Source: Prosthecobacter sp. (lineage in GTDB: Bacteria > Verrucomicrobiota > Verrucomicrobiia > Verrucomicrobiales > Verrucomicrobiaceae). From it: a stretch of DNA of 7,341 bases. The notes below the pieces were generated by a model. It searched no databases, was not told the DNA's origin, and saw only the letters and a list, made by a program, of their open reading frames with translations. Made by a program: the position numbers and the translations under genes. The DNA is taken from contig JAIWOJ010000097.1 in assembly GCA_020216965.1 (NCBI GenBank), positions 1 through 7,341 on the forward strand. Direction: 5' to 3'. Shown in pieces: positions 4,523 to 7,341 of this stretch. Within the stretch, counting starts at the first letter, position 1, and each line of letters begins with the position of its first letter.

Positions 4523-5875
4523 TTATTGTTTGGCGCGGATGAAGGCTTTCACGGCGCTGTCGCTGGCCTCCTGCGGGTGCGTTTGCAGCGGCTTGGATTT
4601 CAGGGCCTCCAGCGTCGGATGCAGCGGCTCGCTGCCCGTCGCGGCCTGGACGACTTCGGGAAACTTCGCCGGGCTGGCGGTGCTGAGCACCACGCTCACA
4701 CGGTCTGCCGCCATGTCGGTGAAAGCGCAGGCGGTGTGGGGGTCGATGACATAACCATGCTCATTCCAGACACGGGCGATCACCCCAGGGATCTCATCAT
4801 CGCCCATGCGGCTGCTGCGAAAGGTGGAGTCCGTGCGGGGAAAGGTCACGCGCTCACTGCGCTTCATGCACTGCATCACCTCGCGCACGCGGCCTTGGTC
4901 GCCCTTCAGCATGTAGTAAAGATAGCGCTCAAAATTGGATGCGGCTTGGATGTCCATGCTGGGGGCGTGGCTGGGCTTGACCTCACCCTGCTGGTAATCG
5001 CCGCTGGTGAAGAAGCGGTGCAGGATGTCATTTTGGTTCGTCGCCACGCGGAAGCCGCCGCATTTCATGCCCATCTGCTGGCAGAGCCATCCAGCCAGCA
5101 CGTTGCCAAAATTCCCCGTCGGCACCACGAACTCCGCCGTCGCCCGCGCCTGCTCCGGCAGGCGCAGCCAGGCCCACACATAATACACGCACTGGGCCAG
5201 CACGCGGGCGATGTTGATGCTGTTCACCGCGGAAAGGTTCACCTCCTGGACAAAGGCAGCGTCGCCAAAGCAGTCCTTCACCACGCGCTGCGCGTCATCA
5301 AACGTGCCCGGCACCGGCATGGCAAAGACATTGTCCGCGCCCGTGCAGGCCATCTGGCGCTCTTGCAGCGGTGCCACGCGGCCGTTTGGATACAGGATGA
5401 AAATCTGGATGCCCTCCTGCCCCATGCAGCCGTGGATGGCCGCGCTGCCGGTGTCTCCTGAGGTGGCACCCAGCACGGCCAGGCGCTTGCCAGTCAGGCG
5501 CACCTGGCGCTTGTAGAGCAGGCCCAGCAGTTGCAGGGCAAAGTCCTTGAAGGCCAGCGTGGGCCCGTGCCACAGCTCCAGCACATAGGTCCGATCATCC
5601 AGCTTCCTCAGCGGGGCCACATCGGGCGAGTCAAAGCGGCGGTAGGCCTCGGCGGTCAGCGTGCCCCATTCTTCCCGGCTTATCTCCGGGCCGAAGAGGC
5701 TGAGAAACTCCGCCGCCAGCTCCGCATATCCCAGCGCCGCCCAGGCGGGCAGCCTGTCCTGCAGGCAGGGCAGTTTTTCCGGCAAAAAGAGTCCGCCGTC
5801 TGCGGCGAGGCCGGCTTCGACAGCTTCGGTAAAGGTATGGGGGCGCGTCTGGCCGCGCGTGGAGATATAAAGCAT
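4523..5875 (-). CDS. thrC: Threonine synthase
   Basis: 450 aa, the usual length for the longer (E. coli/yeast-like) class of threonine synthase. This cytoplasmic PLP enzyme converts O-phospho-L-homoserine and water to L-threonine and phosphate, the last step of threonine synthesis. The N terminus MLYISTRGQ and ADGGLFLPE (25-33) are typical. The PLP lysine is Lys110 in HGPTLAFKDFALQLLG. Also present are the phosphate-binding SGDTGSAA (139-146), VNSINIARVLAQ (217-228), the PTGNFGN loop (252-258) and PSMDIQAASNFERYLY (305-320). No gap or frameshift is seen. No other threonine-pathway gene (hom, thrB) is nearby; the only partner is the small membrane gene after 4 bp. The start is fixed by the family N terminus; no Shine-Dalgarno precedes it. 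The gene diverges from glgA with 115 bp between start codons. Confidence 0.97.
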   Translation of the reverse strand: MLYISTRGQTRPHTFTEAVEAGLAADGGLFLPEKLPCLQDRLPAWAALGYAELAAEFLSLFGPEISREEWGTLTAEAYRRFDSPDVAPLRKLDDRTYVLELWHGPTLAFKDFALQLLGLLYKRQVRLTGKRLAVLGATSGDTGSAAIHGCMGQEGIQIFILYPNGRVAPLQERQMACTGADNVFAMPVPGTFDDAQRVVKDCFGDAAFVQEVNLSAVNSINIARVLAQCVYYVWAWLRLPEQARATAEFVVPTGNFGNVLAGWLCQQMGMKCGGFRVATNQNDILHRFFTSGDYQQGEVKPSHAPSMDIQAASNFERYLYYMLKGDQGRVREVMQCMKRSERVTFPRTDSTFRSSRMGDDEIPGVIARVWNEHGYVIDPHTACAFTDMAADRVSVVLSTASPAKFPEVVQAATGSEPLHPTLEALKSKPLQTHPQEASDSAVKAFIRAKQ

Positions 5876-5990
5876 GGATGGGCCGCCATCGTGGCAAGAC
5901 CCGCGCCCAACTCAAGCCTCAAGCACGCCGACTCCTTTCGCTTGCCCTTCCCCAGCCTCCGGCGATACACAGCAGCCTCTCTCCCGCCCC
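5876..5990. promoter_or_regulatory. Divergent thrC / glgA intergenic region
   Basis: This 115-bp spacer must hold promoters for both directions unless they lie inside the genes. It is C-rich on the plus strand, with no clear sigma-70 consensus. The best plus-strand candidate is TTGCCC about 16 bp before GATACA, which is a poor match. No riboswitch or attenuator leader peptide rich in threonine codons is visible before thrC. The assignment rests on gene orientation only. Confidence 0.4.
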
Positions 5991-7202
5991 ATGAAGTCGC
6001 TTTTCCTGACCAACGAATACCCGCCCCACATCTACGGTGGCGCGGGCGTGCATGTCGAATACCTCACCAAGGAGCTGGCCAGGCTCATGGACGTGGAGGT
6101 GCGCTGTTTTGGCGACCAGGAGGGCGTGCAAAACGGCATCCCCGTGCATGGCGTGGGCCTGGACGCCTCCGCCTGGACGTGCCCGCCAAATCTTAAATCC
6201 GTCTTTGGTGCCCTCCAGCGCTGCCTGGACTTCAACACCCGCGCCATTGATGCCCAGGTCGTCCACCTGCACACTTGGTATGCCCACTTTGGCGGCATCC
6301 TCGCCCGGCTGAACTACGGCGTGCCCATGGTGCTCACCGTGCATTCCCTGGAGCCCCTGCGCCCCTGGAAGCGCGAGCAGCTCGGCGGCGGCTACGACTT
6401 CACCTGCTGGCTGGAAAAGACCGCCATTGAGATGGCCGATGCCGTGATCGCTGTCTCGGAGGAGACGAAGGCCGACCTGCTGCGGCTCTTCACCGTCGAT
6501 CCGCATAAGATCCACGTCATCCACAACGGCATTGATCCCGAGGAATACCAGCGCGTGGAGGCACCCGACATCCTGCGCAAGCACGGTGTGGACCCTGCGG
6601 TGCCGTATGTTTTGTTCGTCGGCCGCATCACGCGGCAAAAGGGCATCGTCCACCTCGTGCGCGCCATCGAGAGCATGGCCCCCGGCTTCCAGATCGTGCT
6701 CTGCGCGGGCGCGCCTGACACGCCGGAGATCAAGGCCGAGATGGAGGCCGCCGTCGCCGCCCAGCAGGCAAAGCGCGATGGCATCGTCTGGATCCAGTCC
6801 ATGCTGCCCGTGCCGGAAAAGATCGCCATGTACTCCCATGCCGAGGTCTTCTGCTGCCCCTCCATCTACGAGCCCTTTGGCATCATCAACCTGGAGGCCA
6901 TGGCCTGCGAGACCGCCGTCGTCGCCAGCGCCGTCGGCGGCATCAAGGAGGTCGTGGTGCATGAGGAGACCGGCCTGCTCATCCCGCTGGATCAACAGCA
7001 GCAGAGTCCCTTTGAAGCGACGGATCCTGAGAGCTTCGCGCGCGACCTTGCCGAAGGCATCAACAAGCTCATGGCCGACCCCGAAAAGCGCCGCCGCATG
7101 GCCCTGGCAGGCCGCCAGCGCGCCGTGGATCGCTTCAGTTGGGCCAGCATCGCCCGCCGCACCAAGGCGCTCTACGATAGCCTGCTGCCCTCCGGCCAAT
7201 GA
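5991..7202 (+). CDS. glgA: GT4 glycogen synthase (GlgM / corynebacterial GlgA type)
   Basis: 403 aa, a GT-B retaining glycosyltransferase of family GT4. The sequence matches the Corynebacterium-type glycogen synthase pattern (TIGR02149): TNEYPPHIYGGAGVHVEYL at 7-25, HLHTWYAH at 92-99, TVHSLEPLRPWKREQLGGGY at 116-135, EKTAIEMADAVIAVSE at 142-157, GRITRQKG at 211-218 with the donor-binding Arg212 and Lys217, CAGAPDTPEI at 238-247, and the E-x7-E motif Glu294-Glu302 in YEPFGIINLEAMA. Actinobacterial members (GlgM) make maltose-1-phosphate from ADP-glucose and glucose-1-phosphate for the GlgE pathway, so the true product here could be maltose-1-phosphate rather than extended glycogen; sequence alone does not decide. 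The frame is open from 5874, but residues before MKSLFLTNEYPP are low-complexity, so I start at 5991. No Shine-Dalgarno. rsgA follows after 17 bp. Confidence 0.9.
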   Translation: MKSLFLTNEYPPHIYGGAGVHVEYLTKELARLMDVEVRCFGDQEGVQNGIPVHGVGLDASAWTCPPNLKSVFGALQRCLDFNTRAIDAQVVHLHTWYAHFGGILARLNYGVPMVLTVHSLEPLRPWKREQLGGGYDFTCWLEKTAIEMADAVIAVSEETKADLLRLFTVDPHKIHVIHNGIDPEEYQRVEAPDILRKHGVDPAVPYVLFVGRITRQKGIVHLVRAIESMAPGFQIVLCAGAPDTPEIKAEMEAAVAAQQAKRDGIVWIQSMLPVPEKIAMYSHAEVFCCPSIYEPFGIINLEAMACETAVVASAVGGIKEVVVHEETGLLIPLDQQQQSPFEATDPESFARDLAEGINKLMADPEKRRRMALAGRQRAVDRFSWASIARRTKALYDSLLPSGQ

Positions 7203-7219
7203 TCTAGCCACGCCCAGCC

Positions 7220-7341
7220 ATGCCCCGCAAGATCACCCGCGAAGACCTCGGCTGGAACGACCACTTTGCCACCAGCTTCGCCCCCTACGCCAGCGAAGGG
7301 TGGAAGCCCGCGCGCCTGCTGCGCGACAACAAGATCAGCTA
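7220..7341 (+). CDS. rsgA: Small-subunit ribosome-assembly GTPase RsgA, N-terminal part
   Basis: Forty codons are present before the window ends. The sequence MPRKITREDLGWNDHF followed by FAPYASEGWKPARLL matches the N terminus of the RsgA/YjeQ subgroup that begins LGWNxxF...FAPYxxxGxxPARV, ahead of the OB-fold. RsgA is a circularly permuted GTPase that helps 30S subunit maturation. The GTPase domain and the C-terminal zinc-binding region are outside the window, so the call rests on this N-terminal signature. The gene starts 17 bp after glgA on the same strand and is probably co-transcribed with it; no functional link is obvious. Confidence 0.75.
   Translation, partial: MPRKITREDLGWNDHFATSFAPYASEGWKPARLLRDNKIS

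Noticed and set aside
4502..5461. Plus-strand open frame of 319 codons opposite thrC
   Set aside because: thrC is unmistakable on the other strand; the plus frame has biased Ala/His/Arg composition typical of an antisense shadow.
5874..5990. N-terminal extension of the glycogen synthase, starting on the same CATG as thrC
   Set aside because: Residues are Pro/Ser/Thr-rich with no similarity to the family, which begins at MKSLFLTNEYPP; the overlap of the two ATGs is a chance of the CATG palindrome.
5919..7211. Minus-strand open frame of 430 codons opposite glgA
   Set aside because: It is the antisense shadow of a strongly conserved glycosyltransferase; its translation is rich in Gly, Ala, His and Asp with no motif.
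1..7341. CRISPR array, mobile element, defence system or novel biosynthetic cluster
   Set aside because: I saw no regularly spaced repeats, transposase or integrase, target-site duplications, or toxin-like or effector genes; the remaining genes are ordinary metabolism, regulation and one sulfatase.

Overview
The window looks like an ordinary chromosomal stretch of a GC-rich Gram-negative bacterium. It is most likely a member of the Verrucomicrobiota (Verrucomicrobiaceae/Prosthecobacter-like) or another PVC-group lineage. That is an inference from gene content (secreted S1 sulfatase, small DksA-like protein, Corynebacterium-type glycogen synthase next to rsgA) and from the lack of Shine-Dalgarno motifs at every start; no rRNA or other taxonomic marker is present.

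Layout. (1) Positions 1-1534, all on the minus strand, carry a decayed module. Reading in the direction of transcription, it has a short remnant resembling the C-terminal part of the arsenosugar radical-SAM protein ArsS, fused in frame to a remnant of a mercuric-reductase-like flavoprotein. That second remnant has lost its FAD domain and suffered an internal deletion with a frameshift. An intact ECF sigma factor follows 21 bp later, overlapped (ATGA) by a zinc-finger anti-sigma gene that runs off the left edge. (2) Positions 1535-3653, plus strand: a leader with two inverted repeats, a 115-aa TraR/DksA-type zinc-finger protein and a secreted formylglycine-type sulfatase. (3) Positions 3654-4026: a 373-bp gene-free stretch with candidate hairpins and a short imperfect 9-bp tandem repeat. 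(4) Positions 4027-5875, minus strand: threonine synthase (thrC) followed after 4 bp by a four-helix membrane protein of unknown function. (5) Positions 5991-7341, plus strand, divergent from thrC: a GT4 glycogen synthase of the GlgM/corynebacterial GlgA type, then after 17 bp the start of rsgA (ribosome-assembly GTPase), cut by the window edge.

How the genes relate. The sigma/anti-sigma pair is probably the surviving regulatory end of an operon whose enzymatic genes have been deleted. The DksA-like and sulfatase genes share a strand with a 62-bp gap and could be co-transcribed. thrC with the membrane gene, and glgA with rsgA, look like two separate operons fired from a 115-bp divergent spacer. 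I see no CRISPR, mobile element, tRNA or rRNA, and no convincing new defence or biosynthetic system. The most informative element is the composite pseudogene beside an intact sigma factor.
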